A stretch of DNA of 64,000 bases from Planoprotostelium fungivorum (lineage: Eukaryota; Evosea; Variosea; Cavosteliida; Cavosteliaceae). Below are positions 44,878 to 56,033 of the stretch, piece after piece; the first letter of the stretch is position 1, and every line of letters starts with the position of its first letter. The translations under genes and the position numbers were made by a program. The notes beneath the pieces were generated by a model that saw only the letters and a program-made list of their open reading frames with translations, had not been told where the DNA came from and did no database searches. The stretch lies in contig MDYQ01000033.1 in the NCBI GenBank assembly GCA_003024175.1, positions 1-64,000 on the forward strand, written 5' to 3'.

Positions 44878-47800
44878 TTATTCTTTCTTCTCGCCTATTG
44901 GGTAGTATGGCAGCTCCCTCCTGAATAGATACTCTTGTCCTGATCGTATCAATTGTACCTGAGAGCGTCAATCTACAACGAGCCTCTCCTCCCTCACCGT
45001 CGGTCCCCCTTCAATCTTCCCCCTCTGAGTGGGGCCGCGTCGCAATTCTTTGTGCCCCTCGGAGTTTCCGGACAGCGACGTCATCAATTCTTCCAGAGAA
45101 GATATCTCACGATCACAGCCGTACACGTGCCATGATATCTTACGTCTCGTCTCTCGGTTCAATATCATGACGTCATACAGCTCCACCAGATCAGACTTTG
45201 ACACCCTCGAAAGTTCCTCCACAAATTTCTTCTCTGTACACTAGTTTTAGGGTTTTGTTTCGAAACAAATCCCGACTCACTTCGATCGAAAAAATATTCT
45301 CTTGAGCAGATCTCCAGCCAATTGAACCCAATTTCCTCGCCCAATTTGTGAAATTTCTGTGACTTGATGCTCCTCAGTGACTTGACGTAACTCTGCAATT
45401 CCTCCTCTGTTATCCGATCCAGTGATTCCTGTTGTCATCGTGAGATATTTCCACGAATGGTCTCAGAAATATCGTGGAGTTTTCTCACCTTGAAAGAAGA
45501 GAAGAAGGCTTCGACTCTGGCGTCCAATCCCGTGGGAGCAGTGTGGTGAGACTGGATGACCACGGAAATTCCGATGGTATTCACGTGAGACTTTCAGACT
45601 TTCAGACCACGATGATGTCATCACACGTCACCTGATGGAGCGACGTGACGATGTACCCCAACTGTTCTTGCGTACGCAACGTATTGTACAGCGGCACTTC
45701 CATGATATTGGCCAGTAGTTCAACCAATACACACAAACGGAGGGATTTGATTCCCGCGTTGTAGAACGACCAGATAGTCGAATTCTTATCGTGTTCGTTG
45801 GAGATATTAGAGAGGTGGTAGTAGTTACAACCTGTCGATTGTCACAGATGTGACGTACATAGACCTTCACCTTTGGTCAATTTGATGATCCTCCTCTCGG
45901 GAATTTGGGCGGGAAGGAGAGGTTTGGGACCGTTCAGTGAATGGATGACCTGTAAGATGTCATACGATGATGTGGAAGAATGAGGAGAAAAGATAAATGA
46001 ATTTACGTTGTTCAATAATTGTACGGCGTGGGACTTTCGCATGCTGCCTTGAACCAACGACACGACTTTCAAACGTCCCAATAATTTGGGAATGAAGCGT
46101 TGTAAATCCTCGAACGTGACATCTACCCCCGTCAGTCATGAAATTTCGATGAGATCTACCGGTCAATGCGTCTCTCTTCTGCTGTGAGCTCCAATACTTT
46201 TCAAATATGGTTTCCATGCAGAGAGATTGTGCTCGCCTGGTACCTAGCTCTTGATCAACTTTTCCTTCTCATTCAAATGAAACTCACCGTTCTCCGTCTT
46301 CTGGTTATCCCAATCCCGCATGATCTGTACAACGTAAATCTCGTGGAAATTTCGAGTTACGTACCTGCTCCTTCAGTATCCTGTATCTCTCTTCCTTCAC
46401 TTGAAATTTCGACATCCTTTCCACGATCTGCTCTACAACGACACCCACTTTCTCTGAATATCCCGTCGCCTCCAATTGTAATCCTTCGAAGCAGAAGGAG
46501 AGGTGAAAAGCGAGACCTGTGCCACGTCACATGACGTCATCCTCTGAGACCCACCCGCTAGCTCTGCATAATAGGACAGCTCTTCGTTCAGTGAATCGGA
46601 ACATAATTGTGCGAAGATGGTGATCATCGCTGCGTTCATGGGGGATGAGTACGACTCGTCGGACATAAACTGTACAATGTCGACGTCAGATTTGGTGGAA
46701 ATTTCTGGCCTCACGAGAATCATTAAGTGGGTCTTGGGCATGTTGAAACGGTTGTCGTTTCTCCAAAAGAGGGAGAGAAGGGGTGTGTCTACAATGAGTT
46801 GGGGGTGTGGTGTCGTCTCTTCCGGATTTAATGTGAAATCTTTTGGGATGAACGGATTTGGGACGGGGATGCTGAATTGTCCGTTCGGTTCCAAGTGTTT
46901 GAGACCCTACGTTGTAGATGAGCGAGACGTACCGTGTGAGATTTTCACCTCGAAGAAATCTCCATCGATTTTCACGGGCTCGTATTCAGCACCGAACCAC
47001 TGCTCTGCCTTGAGGCCGGGGGACCCTTCAAAGTCCTTTGACGTAACGATGATGCTGTATGACGTCATCACACGTCATCAAAATGGTCTCTCACAGCATG
47101 TTCTCCGGTGTCAGCTCGTTCAGCAGTCGATCGATGCTGCCTGCATCCCAATCGTGCACGAGATAGGGTCCGGACAAGATGTCCTTGGGTGGGTATTGCT
47201 GAGAAATTTCACTTGGAATCCGTAGAAATTTCAGTCGATCTTCACCTGCATGCGAGAGGATAATTCTCTCGTGTGTGAACCGGAGCTGTTCTTCTCCAAA
47301 AAGTTGAAGTCCATCTGCATCATGGCCCTCAACTAAAATTTCATTAGAATATCACGGAAATATACCTGAAGTTCACCTCTTCAAAGACCCACTCTTGTGG
47401 AGGCTGACTCTTCAACAGATTCAAATATTGATATATCATCGTGATGATTTCCTTGACCTTATCTACAACGAGTCAGGAGAACGTTCGAAGAAGATTCTCC
47501 ACCTTTTCCTTGAAGAGTTAAAGCCACGTTGCAACAAAACATGGAAACGTCCGCCACGTTTCCAAAATTTCCCGCCACAAGTTGTGTCACCCAGCCCAAT
47601 CTTTTGAGCAGGGCAAAGAGTGACCCCGTAGCTTCGTGGCCTGTCCTTCGTCATCGAATTACCCTCGAAATTTCATCCATCTACAACGAGTTCTCACCCA
47701 ACAGATGTCCCAAATATCTCTCTGGCTTCGTCTCGTATTCGTGAAGGGTCGTCTTACAAGGCCAAGATAGTCTTAAACTGTTCGTGTCTGATTTTGGGAC

Positions 47801-49134
47801 CATGTTGTACCACCCCGGCGTACACTTTTCTTGTGGAAAGACAATGCGGTGAGGCTGATAGTCCGGTCGCTTCAGCAGCTCGTGCAGATCGAAGACCTGG
47901 AGACTTTGAGACTCGAAGTCGACCGTGTCGACCGTGTCGAGATCTACCTTCTCGGGTAGATGGGGGAAGAATTGGTGATGTGTGGGATACAGTTTCGAGA
48001 TGTTTCTGTTGACCACGGGAGCGAACATAGGTGTCACCATTGCCTCTAATTCGTCCAGCGTCTCTGTATCCCGTCAGCCATCTACATTCCCCTCGAATAT
48101 CCGCGAAATTTCACCATTTCCGAGCACGCACAACTTCATGACGTTGGCGGAATAATATTTGTTGTAGAAGTCGATGAGGAAAGCTCTGACGTCGATTCCT
48201 TTGTCTTTCGGATCATCTCTGAGTGATTTGAGATTCCCCACGACGAATTGACTGTAGGGATGAGACGGCTCGGCGATGCTGTGGCTGATGGCGGTGTACC
48301 TGATGGAGTCGGTGATCATGGTGGATGACGGAGTCGATGAGATGGTGGAGGGGACGTCACCTCCAAGAGTCTGAGTTGCGGTTGCCCTCGAACTCTGTCG
48401 CGTGTCAGGATCGTAGTGAGATGGAAAATGATGTGATGTGAGATCACGTGATGGATGTGATGTGATCGATGGATGAAATACCTGAGTTCACTGCGTTCAT
48501 TTCTCGATCGGTGGCCGATTGTCTGCGAGAAGTTCAGCGAGATCGAACGTCGGCAGTGCCTCACGTGAAAGTGGGACAGATGAAGAACTGAGAGAATCGG
48601 TCTAAAGAGGGCATCAGGGAGTCCTTTCCTACTTCGAAGTGAAAGCAAGTCTCTTCGTACGAGGTGTATGCATTGAGAGATCCACCATTTTCCTTTACGA
48701 AAGCTTGGAAACTGTTCTCTATAGGATACTGCCGTTGTTTAATGAATGATACGAACGTTTCTGATGAACGAGTGAAGACGATCTTATACGATGTGCTGAT
48801 GTGATAGATGCTGGCTCCTTCACCTTTTCGGTTCCTAAGAATAACATATGTTCTAAAAAATGAGCGAGACCTTGCACTTGTGGGGGATTCCACAGGTGCC
48901 CACATCGAACACAGAGAGAGGCAGCTGCCTGAAATGACGTCAGTCGATCTTGCAACACCTCTTTAGCCCAACCTTATCAGCTTCGCTATCACTAATCAGC
49001 AGGATCTGGGTCTGTCAGACTCTTCGAAAGAATACATTGCCCACCTCCAACTCATTCTGTAACTTCAACCAGCGGTATTGCCTCTTATCGGACTGCGATT
49101 TTGTTGGCGTAAGACGCAACATCTTGCTGTCCAT
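44878..49134 (-). CDS. Insulysin-type M16 metalloprotease
   Basis: About 20 exons. The start at 49134 gives MDSKMLRLTPTKSQSDKRQY, then RWLKLQNELE joined to TQILLISDSEADK joined to AAASLCVRCGHLWNPPQVQ, exactly the insulysin/nardilysin N-terminal pattern. The zinc motif HFLEH in GLAHFLEHMLFLGTEK is the inverted HxxEH of M16 enzymes. The next exon has FVKENGGSLNAYTSYEETCFHFEV, the family's substrate-binding strand with the downstream acidic ligand region. The C-terminal exons run to ELPYYPIGEKKE and stop at 44878. The length fits the four-domain clam-shell peptidase of about 1,000 residues. It degrades short peptides in the cytosol; substrates here are unknown. Introns again carry ATCTACAAC-type motifs, for example near 46909, 47459 and 47688. 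Confidence 0.92.
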
Positions 49135-49659
49135 GTCCTCTGTTGAGTTTGTGTGTGGTGAGCTCTACAATACAATCCATCACGGATGAAATTTTGGGTA
49201 AACTTCATGTGCCACGATCGTGGAACGATTTCACGTGACCCCACAACCGCTTTATTATGCGTACAATGTCTGAACGGGTGTTAAGGTTCAGCATTTGTGA
49301 TGCTTGACCTCTCATCGTCTACCAGGGAACTGATCATTCTCCCAACCTGACGATAAAAACTGATGAGACGTTTTTATCGTCAGGTTGTCACTCTCTGGTT
49401 CACATCACTGACCAACTTTGGATGAAATTGGGTATCATCATGGTGCAATGCAAGGACTGGCTGATAGGAATCACTTCTGGCGAAACACATGAATACCGCT
49501 CGGACCCGGAGTTTATTCGCAATTTTAATGGGCCGTAATAAACCTTGTGCTTTCTACTCCCCTGAGGGCTGCGTCTAAGAGATACAGGAAACACAGAAGA
49601 ATCACACCATTTCAAACAAATTTGACTTTGAAATATCCAAGAGACAGCATCAATACATC
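49135..49659. other. Divergent promoter region
   Basis: About 525 bases between the divergent protease and Zn2Cys6 genes. The only clear structure is the 17-bp stem-loop at 49344-49386. Confidence 0.5.
49344..49386. repeat. 17-bp perfect stem-loop
   Basis: aacctgacgataaaaac (49344-49360) and its exact reverse complement (49370-49386) flank a 9-base loop, tgatgagac. It lies in an intergenic region and is transcript-capable on either strand. Role unknown. Confidence 0.85.
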
Positions 49660-50966
49660 ATGTCACTGGATGCCTCCCTGATCAGGCTGAGAACCAGAAC
49701 TGCCTGCGCTTCCTGCAAGAGGGAGCATGCACATTGCGATGATAGTGACGCATCCCAAATCCGTTCGTTTGTCTAACTGTTTTCGACAGACCGACCCTGT
49801 CAGAGATGCTGCCTGCGCGGTCAATCTGACAAGTGCTTGGATGTAGAGAACAAGAAGAAGAGGTCGACTTCCAATCGATCGCGACACCCCTCACCAGCAC
49901 ACCCACAGCTTGATCCTTTTTTGACGTCAGGCCGAACGACAGACTACTCCGCCATACCCCACTAGAGGCCTTTCAACTCGAGCACATGTTGGGCTCTCCA
50001 GATCTGGTGCGGGCCCGTGTGATCGCGAGCCGCCGATTGATGATGATCTGCAGATCACTCTGACAACATTTCAAACTGAATCGTCCACCCATCTGTATCA
50101 GGATCAGATGCAAGACGGAACGATAATGTATCGTCCCCTCAACAACTCTTCACTCTGTGATATACCTTCTCAGGCATCTCTCGAATCCGACGAAGGTTTA
50201 CCTCCGTCTTTGTGGCTCGAAGACTGGTTCATACAGAGAATGTTTTTTAGGCTCATAGACAGGTGATTTCTCCATTTCGAGAATAGTTGGCTCACATTGT
50301 ACAGAGGGGTCTATACCATCGAAGAGGGAAAAATTCTGATGAACAAGGCGATACAGACGATCGCCAAGAGGATCAACAATCTCCAGACTTTCATCACGAT
50401 CGATCAGCGGAGCTCCATGACACAGGAACACTCTCGTTCCCTCCAGGTTAGTCCTCTTTGACGTCAACATCTGAATCGTAAAAGGTCATCGTGAACACCT
50501 GCTCCTCATTACCAATACCCTCCCTGGTATGGATGAGGTGAAAAGAAGAGAAGGATCGATCCGATCACTGATCGTCCGCAGCTGTTGCATCATAGTTCAC
50601 GCCAATGAGGCCTTCCGGCGTCTAGCTGGCTACAATCAGACGTCACCATCTCCCCTCGAGGATCTGTCCGTCTTGGATCTATTGGATCATTCTACCATAC
50701 GTGAATTCATCACTACGTTGTTCAAGGTGTGGGTAGATATTGGTTTCTATGATTGACGCTGCGAACAGGAAGGCATCATGACTACAGGACTGTCTCACAG
50801 AACGATGCCGGCGAACATGCCTTATTTCAGAGGCGCATCAGTGCAACGATCTATACCAGGCACGTTGACAATGTCCATCACGAGAGATATCTTTGGGCTT
50901 CCCACCTTCTACACGGCTCACTTTCTACCTCTACCCTCCGTCCTTGAACAATTTCCTTTCACCTAG
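49660..50966 (+). CDS. Zn2Cys6 zinc-cluster transcription factor with PAS domain
   Basis: The start at 49660 gives MSLDASLIRLRTRTACASCKREHAHCDD, then after a short intron CQRCCLRGQSDKC. The six cysteines fit the binuclear zinc cluster (CxxC-x6-C ... CxxC-x8-C), followed by a basic stretch (NKKKRSTSNRSRHPSP). The middle is low complexity, then a helix (GKILMNKAIQTIAKRINN) and a PAS-like segment (CIIVHANEAFRRLAGYNQ). The last exon reads TTGLSHRTMPANMPYFRG and ends at 50966. Zn2Cys6 plus PAS is the layout of the fungal ERT1/AcuK gluconeogenesis regulators; amoebozoans also have such genes. It probably binds DNA in the nucleus and senses metabolic state through PAS. Splice sites in the middle are approximate. 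Confidence 0.8.
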
Positions 50967-51243
50967 GATGGAAAGGACACCCCACGAGATCATCAATCAT
51001 CTCCAGCGCCTCACCGACTGACGGCAAATCCCCAACGAGGCACGCTTGTATTGATCTCACGGATATCTGATCGTAAAGGAATAAAGTCCAAGACGGATGA
51101 CACGTCATGATCGTGCGATGCTTCACGAAGGTCAACATCTATGTTCCAGAGTCGACTGCAGTATGTTCTTCATCTGTAAGCAACCCCACTCCAGCATCAT
51201 GACATCAAGACATCATCACATGAAATCCACTGTTTCGATCTAT

Positions 51244-52336
51244 TTATAGGGCGGGTGTGTCCGCAAACAGAGCGGAGGAGTAAGCCTGAGGGTACCTCGT
51301 ACCGTGGACTTCAGCTTCCTCCGCAAGCTTTCTCACGGCCTTCTTCTCTTCCTCCGTCAGCTGCACACTCAACGATCCCAAGTTCTCCTTCAGTCTGTCG
51401 ATGGATGTAGTGCCCGGAATGGGTATGATGTCATCTCCCTGAGCCAAAAGCCATGCCAATGTCAACTGAGATGCAGTGATGTTCTTCTTCTCCGCGATGC
51501 GAGAGATCTCATCGACGAGAGTCAAGTTCTTTGGAAAGTTCTCCGGAGCGAATCTGGGAGCGAATCTTCTGAAATCATCGGCGGCGAAATCATCTGGTGA
51601 TCTGATTTTGCCACTCAGCATGCCTCGGCCCAAAGGACTGTAAGCCACGACGGCCACTCCCAGCTCTCGGCAGGCTTGTAAGAGGGCGATCTGTGGGTCT
51701 TCGATGTCCAGTGTGAACGGCGAGTACTCGATCTGGACGGCTGCGATGGGATGCACCTTGTAGGCACGACGTAAAGACTCTGCGGACACCTCCGACAGTC
51801 CAATGTGCTTGATCTTGCCCTCTGCCTTCAGCTCAGCCATGGCTGCCACTGTCTTCTCTACAGGCGTCTTTCCGTCCAGTCGATGAGCGTAGTAGAGGTC
51901 GACGTAAGGCAAGCCCAGACGCTTCAGACTTCTCTCGATGGCCTTCTTGCAATACTCTGGCGATGAGTCTGTGGGTCCTCTCTGTCCATCCTCTTGGATC
52001 CTGTACCCGCCAAACTTTGTGGCGAGAAAGATCTTCTCTCTCTTGCCCGGATTGGCTGCGAACCATCTTCCCAAGAGATCTTCAGAATCCATGTAGATGT
52101 CGGCGCTGTCCCAGTTGAGTTCGCCTGCGGCGAATGCGGCATCGAGGACAGCGAATCGCTCATTATCTGGCTTTGGAGGTCCGTAGAAGGCAGAGAGACC
52201 CATCGTACCTTCACATCTTCAGTCGAAGGTTCGAAGACGATGGTGTTGATGATGATAATCGGATGGAAGACATACCGAAACCAAGAGCGGTGACTTGAGG
52301 TCCGTTCTTTCCTAAAGCTCTAGTTTGGAGAGACAT
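51244..52336 (-). CDS. Aldo/keto reductase (AKR13-like)
   Basis: Two exons: MSLQTRALGKNGPQVTALGFG, then from 52203 TMGLSAFYGPPKPDNERF to the stop at 51244. The catalytic set is visible: Asp and Tyr in WDSADIYMDSEDLLG, Lys in FLATKFGG, His in YYAHRLDGKTP. NADPH-binding elements follow (SPLGRGMLSG, and IPIPGTTSIDRLKENLGSL near the C-terminus). Total about 340 residues. It resembles the YakC/AKR13 and plant IAA-aldehyde-reductase-like group. NADPH-dependent reduction of aldehydes in the cytosol is expected; the natural substrate is unknown. Confidence 0.93.
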
Positions 52337-53236
52337 GTTTGTTGTTTGCTTGCGTTGTTGAATATATGGCTGCTACCGCCGATCGGTGATCGGGAGCTGA
52401 CGTAATTCTACAATTCGCTCCGACACATCTATTACGTCATTTCTCACTCTTGACAAAGACGTCTTCAGTTGACAATGCTCATCATGTATGAGAACAGTTA
52501 CCACGTGTCGTAATAGCCCATACAGAATCAAGATACATGTAGCATCGGTTCGCTTGTATTTCGACATGTTGTAATACGTTTGAAATGGATAACGATCATT
52601 CCTAGCCAACTGTGGATGATATAGATCCATTGTTATTCGCTCTACGTTCATAGAAATTTATGCGCAGATTTGCGATCGCAATTTGCGGAATCTGTGAATC
52701 CGCTACAACACCGACGTGCCGAGCAGAGCTGTTTAGAACCATGAGCGTCCTTGCAAACGTCTCTACTTCATCTCAGATGTCTTCAACGACATAGAAGAGC
52801 ATACATGTCGCACGAGAGACTCTCAATCTTGTATCGTTGAGAAGATGGACCATCTTCCAAACAAACGAACGCTTCACAGAACGGGGAACTCTGCCCTTCT
52901 CTAAAATACCCTATCTGTCTGCACTTTGGACCACTGTCCTTCTCTGGCTCCCTCTCTCCTCCTTCCTCCTCTCTTCCTCCAACTCTGCCTTCTCTGTCCA
53001 TACTCTTCTTGTAGGACTTGGCTCCCTCCTCCTCTTCCTGTCCTTCTCTTCGTCGCAGTTTACGACTGGGTGATTGTAACTGTTACTCCTCACCTCTCCT
53101 CACTTTTCTGCACGCTACACATCGAGCAGAAGCAACACAACTACATCTCAACACATCGTGAGTGCCTTCTATCGGTGTCTGACTGCACAATGCAACTTCG
53201 TGTTCGATGATTGGGACCACCTCTGACTCGTTGTAG
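52337..53236. other. Long divergent upstream region, pyrimidine-rich near its right end
   Basis: About 900 bases. 52911-53060 is strongly C/T-rich on the plus strand (cttcctcctctcttcctcc), upstream of the vWA/RING gene. A 12-bp palindrome, ttgcgatcgcaa, lies near 52668. A 92-codon minus-strand frame at 52373-52651 ends 37 bases upstream of the reductase start and is not convincing. Confidence 0.5.
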
Positions 53237-55496
53237 ATGGCAAGAACAAGACAGACCGCAAAAAAAAGCACCGGGTATTTTCTTTCTTTCCTTCTCTCCC
53301 TGCCCACAGCTGACATCAAACAGAGGTAAGGCTCCACGCTCTCACGTAGCCTCTACGGCCGCTCGCAAGTCTGGTATGAGTGTCGGAGGTCTCAGGCCAG
53401 AAGAAGAGGAAGAAGAACAAGTGACCATACAGACAGAGGTCACATACAGCACAAGCTTCTACGCTCACTACTTCATTCCCACAGCCGGGAAAGACACAGA
53501 AGACATCTTCCGAGTGGGTGCCGCCAGCTGTCGTACACCTGCGTCACCCACAGACGAGACAGACACCAAGAGTGACGTGAGTGGACGTCACTGTCTCGAC
53601 CCAAACATCTCACACGAGTCATAGCACTGGGTGGGCATCAACTTCAGCAGCAAGTTAGACGGTGACGGAGTGAAGAGACACGGCAGAGAAGACTTAGACT
53701 TGGTCTTAGTCATCGATGTCTCTGGTTCCATGTCTGGCAAGTACGTCCTCTCCTCTCTCTGTCTCATCGTTCACACTTGTCACAGTTTCTCCGATGTAAG
53801 TCATGGTGAAACGAAGCTCTCTGTGGCCAAAGAGTGCGTCAACGCCATCCTCGATCAGCTGCACGACAGAGACACGGTCAGCATCATCCTCTTCAGCAAC
53901 TCTCCCTCGGTCTTTCTACCCCTTACGAGCGTGAAGGAGTTGGACAGAAAGAAACTGGCCCAGCAGATCCACAAGTGGAAAGCCTGTGGGTGTCGCTGCG
54001 ATGACGTGTGATGACATCATACAGGCGGAGGTACCAAACTGACACTAGCGGCCAAGTCTGCCACGTCTCTCCTTCGGAGGGCACCAGAGAGAGCCAACTG
54101 CTCCAGGAGGATCTTTTTCTTGACAGGTCTGTCCCACACATTCTCCACCACACGTCTGACCGAAACAGACATGGAGTCGGACGGTCGAGATGAAGCAGGA
54201 TTTCTCAACAGCACACAAGTGGCGTCTGAGAGGAGTGTGTGGACCACTGTCGTGGGCATCGGAAAAGATCTGTCGAAGACTGTCATTGATAGAGTCAGCG
54301 CTACGGCCGGCTGCAACTACAGTCTCGTCAGGTGACTTCCATCTACATCAGTGTAGACGAATGACGAATGACATCATGTGAGATGCGGCGATGAGTTCAG
54401 ATCGCTGATGGAAGGAGAGTTTGGCTATCTGGTCAGTCCCATCGCTTTCAACATCCAAGTGTCCATTGTAGATGGATGCGGCTGGTCTATCGATGTAGGC
54501 TACGGCTCGCCCGAAGCCGAGAACGTCAAGCAGGGTATGATACGTCATCACAATTGATCACATCACGTGACGACTGTACAGGAGGATTGATCGAGATGAG
54601 CACCGAGTTTCCATCGATGAAGAACGAAGACGGAGGCAGAAGAGGTGGCATCCTCCTCTTCCGTCTCAAGCGTGATGACTCTGTTGATGTCTCTACCATC
54701 AAGCTCAAGGTGACGAATGATGACGTCATGCGACGTTTTGTGACGTACGGTAGATCAGTCACGATGATGTGAGGGGTATACAGCACAGCGAGATCTTCGA
54801 ACTAGATGACAATGGAGACGACGAACAAGTGAGGAAGGCTGTGGCTCTCGTTCGCTTCACCAACTTTGTCCACGGTAAGCTCTTATCTCATCCTTTCACG
54901 CTGATGAGAAGATAGAACATGAGAAGTATGTGAAGGAAAGAGGAGTGGCTACGGCAGAGAACAGCAGAAGAGATCTGATCGAAAAGTTCATCGAATATAT
55001 GAAAAGGTGAGATGAGGGAAAGGTAGGAAGCTGAGATAACGATGTCAGAGAGAAAGAGGCTGTACACGACCCCACTCTGTCTTCGGAAATCGAAACCTTG
55101 GTAGGACACAGATGCATGGAACTTGAGCAAAGTGAGAGACTCTCTTTGTGGACAATGAGGTGACGAAGGTAGAAATTGCCGAGCCGATCGAGAAGAAGAG
55201 AGCAGCGGAGAACGACATCGCATCTGAGCCCATCGCCAAACATCAGGCTGTAGATGACGTGGCAGCTCCTTCGCATGATGCAGCAGCTCCATCTGTCGAT
55301 GATGACAAGTCGTCTGCATCTCTGAGGTGAAGTGAGAGATACGACGTCGAAATGACGATGCAAACAGAAGAAGAATGTCATATTGACACCCTGCAACCAC
55401 ATGTGCTTGTGCGTGGAATGCGCAGAGAAGGAAGATTGGAAGGAGTGTCCTTTGTGCAGAAGTCACATTGACCGCAAGATGAACGTCTTCGTATGA
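53237..55496 (+). CDS. vWA/RING protein with an N-terminal histone H3 tail mimic
   Basis: The start at 53237 reads MARTRQTAKKSTG. A 49-nt intron (53275-53323) splices to GKAPRSHVASTAARKSGMSVGGLRP, so residues 1-38 copy the histone H3 tail, then turn into poly-Glu (EEEEEEQVTIQ). A von Willebrand A domain follows: DLVLVIDVSGSMSGK with the MIDAS D-x-S-x-S, KLSVAKECVNAIL, VSIILFSNSPSVFLPLT, and GGGTKLTLAAKSATSLL. Further exons give a beta-rich part (GWSIDVGYGSPEAEN, GGILLFRLKRDD) and a helical linker. The last exon is the C-terminal half of a RING-HC finger, NVILTPCNHMCLCVECAEKEDWKECPLCRS, ending NVFV. The first CxxC pair of the RING is not visible. vWA-RING proteins act as ubiquitin ligases in plants (WAV3 group); here the H3 tail could bind chromatin readers. 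That function is inference. Confidence 0.85.
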
Positions 55497-55504
55497 ATTT
55501 GACA

Positions 55505-55510
55505 AATAAA
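55505..55510 (+). terminator. Poly(A) signal AATAAA
   Basis: AATAAA lies 8 bases after the stop of the vWA/RING gene. Confidence 0.5.
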
Positions 55511-55612
55511 CCGAAATTTACTGTATTTATTGTTCATGCTGACGAATCTGGATTAAATCTATGGTGGATAGAAGATCGAAGGTGATCTTGACACCTGTGA
55601 GATGCAAGTTGG

Positions 55613-55866
55613 GTATTTATGGAATGAAAAGTTTGGGCGACTTTTGTGTCCGTCCCAAACTTTTGAACCCTTCTCACTCCGTCTCACCTTCTCTTTTCGT
55701 CTTGGTGTCCCAAATGCGTTGGCTTTCACATCCATTCACGTATTTATGGAATTGAAAGCCGAACCAAAACTTTTGTGTCCGTCCCAAACTTTCGGGTCAG
55801 ATACACCGCCAAATCGGCTGTATCCGCAAACTAAGGCTCGTCGTCGTTGTGTCCCAAATGGTTTTG
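55613..55866. repeat. Diverged tandem duplication of about 127-144 bp
   Basis: Both copies start gtatttatggaat (55613 and 55740). Both then carry cttttgtgtccgtcccaaac (55641 and 55770) and gtgtcccaaatg (55705 and 55849), in the same order. Spacing between copies grows from 127 to 144, so indels have accumulated. It lies just upstream of a secreted-protein gene and may be a duplicated control region. Confidence 0.75.
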
Positions 55867-56033
55867 TCTCTTTCACATCACCTCATATCACCTCACACGT
55901 CTCGTCTTGGGCTTCTTAGTCTAAATGCATTGGGTCAACACAAAAGTTTGGGGATGCAGTCTCTGGCCACTCTCTCCTCACTTCCCCTTTCATCGACCAT
56001 CGATCAAACACACCACAACAACCGCCATCTGCA

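Larger units (their letters stand above)
55497..56033. other. Intergenic region with a diverged internal duplication
   Basis: About 540 bases upstream of the small secreted protein. It holds two related segments (see the repeat at 55613-55866) and an AATAAA at 55505-55510, which probably serves the vWA/RING gene. Confidence 0.6.

Noticed and set aside
49355-49386. ctgatgaga resembles the hammerhead ribozyme core
   Set aside because: The flanks form one uninterrupted stem and there is no GAAA element or third helix, so the hammerhead fold is not possible.
52373-52651. 92-codon minus-strand frame upstream of the aldo/keto reductase
   Set aside because: It stops 37 bases before the reductase start, leaving little room for a promoter, and has no recognisable features.
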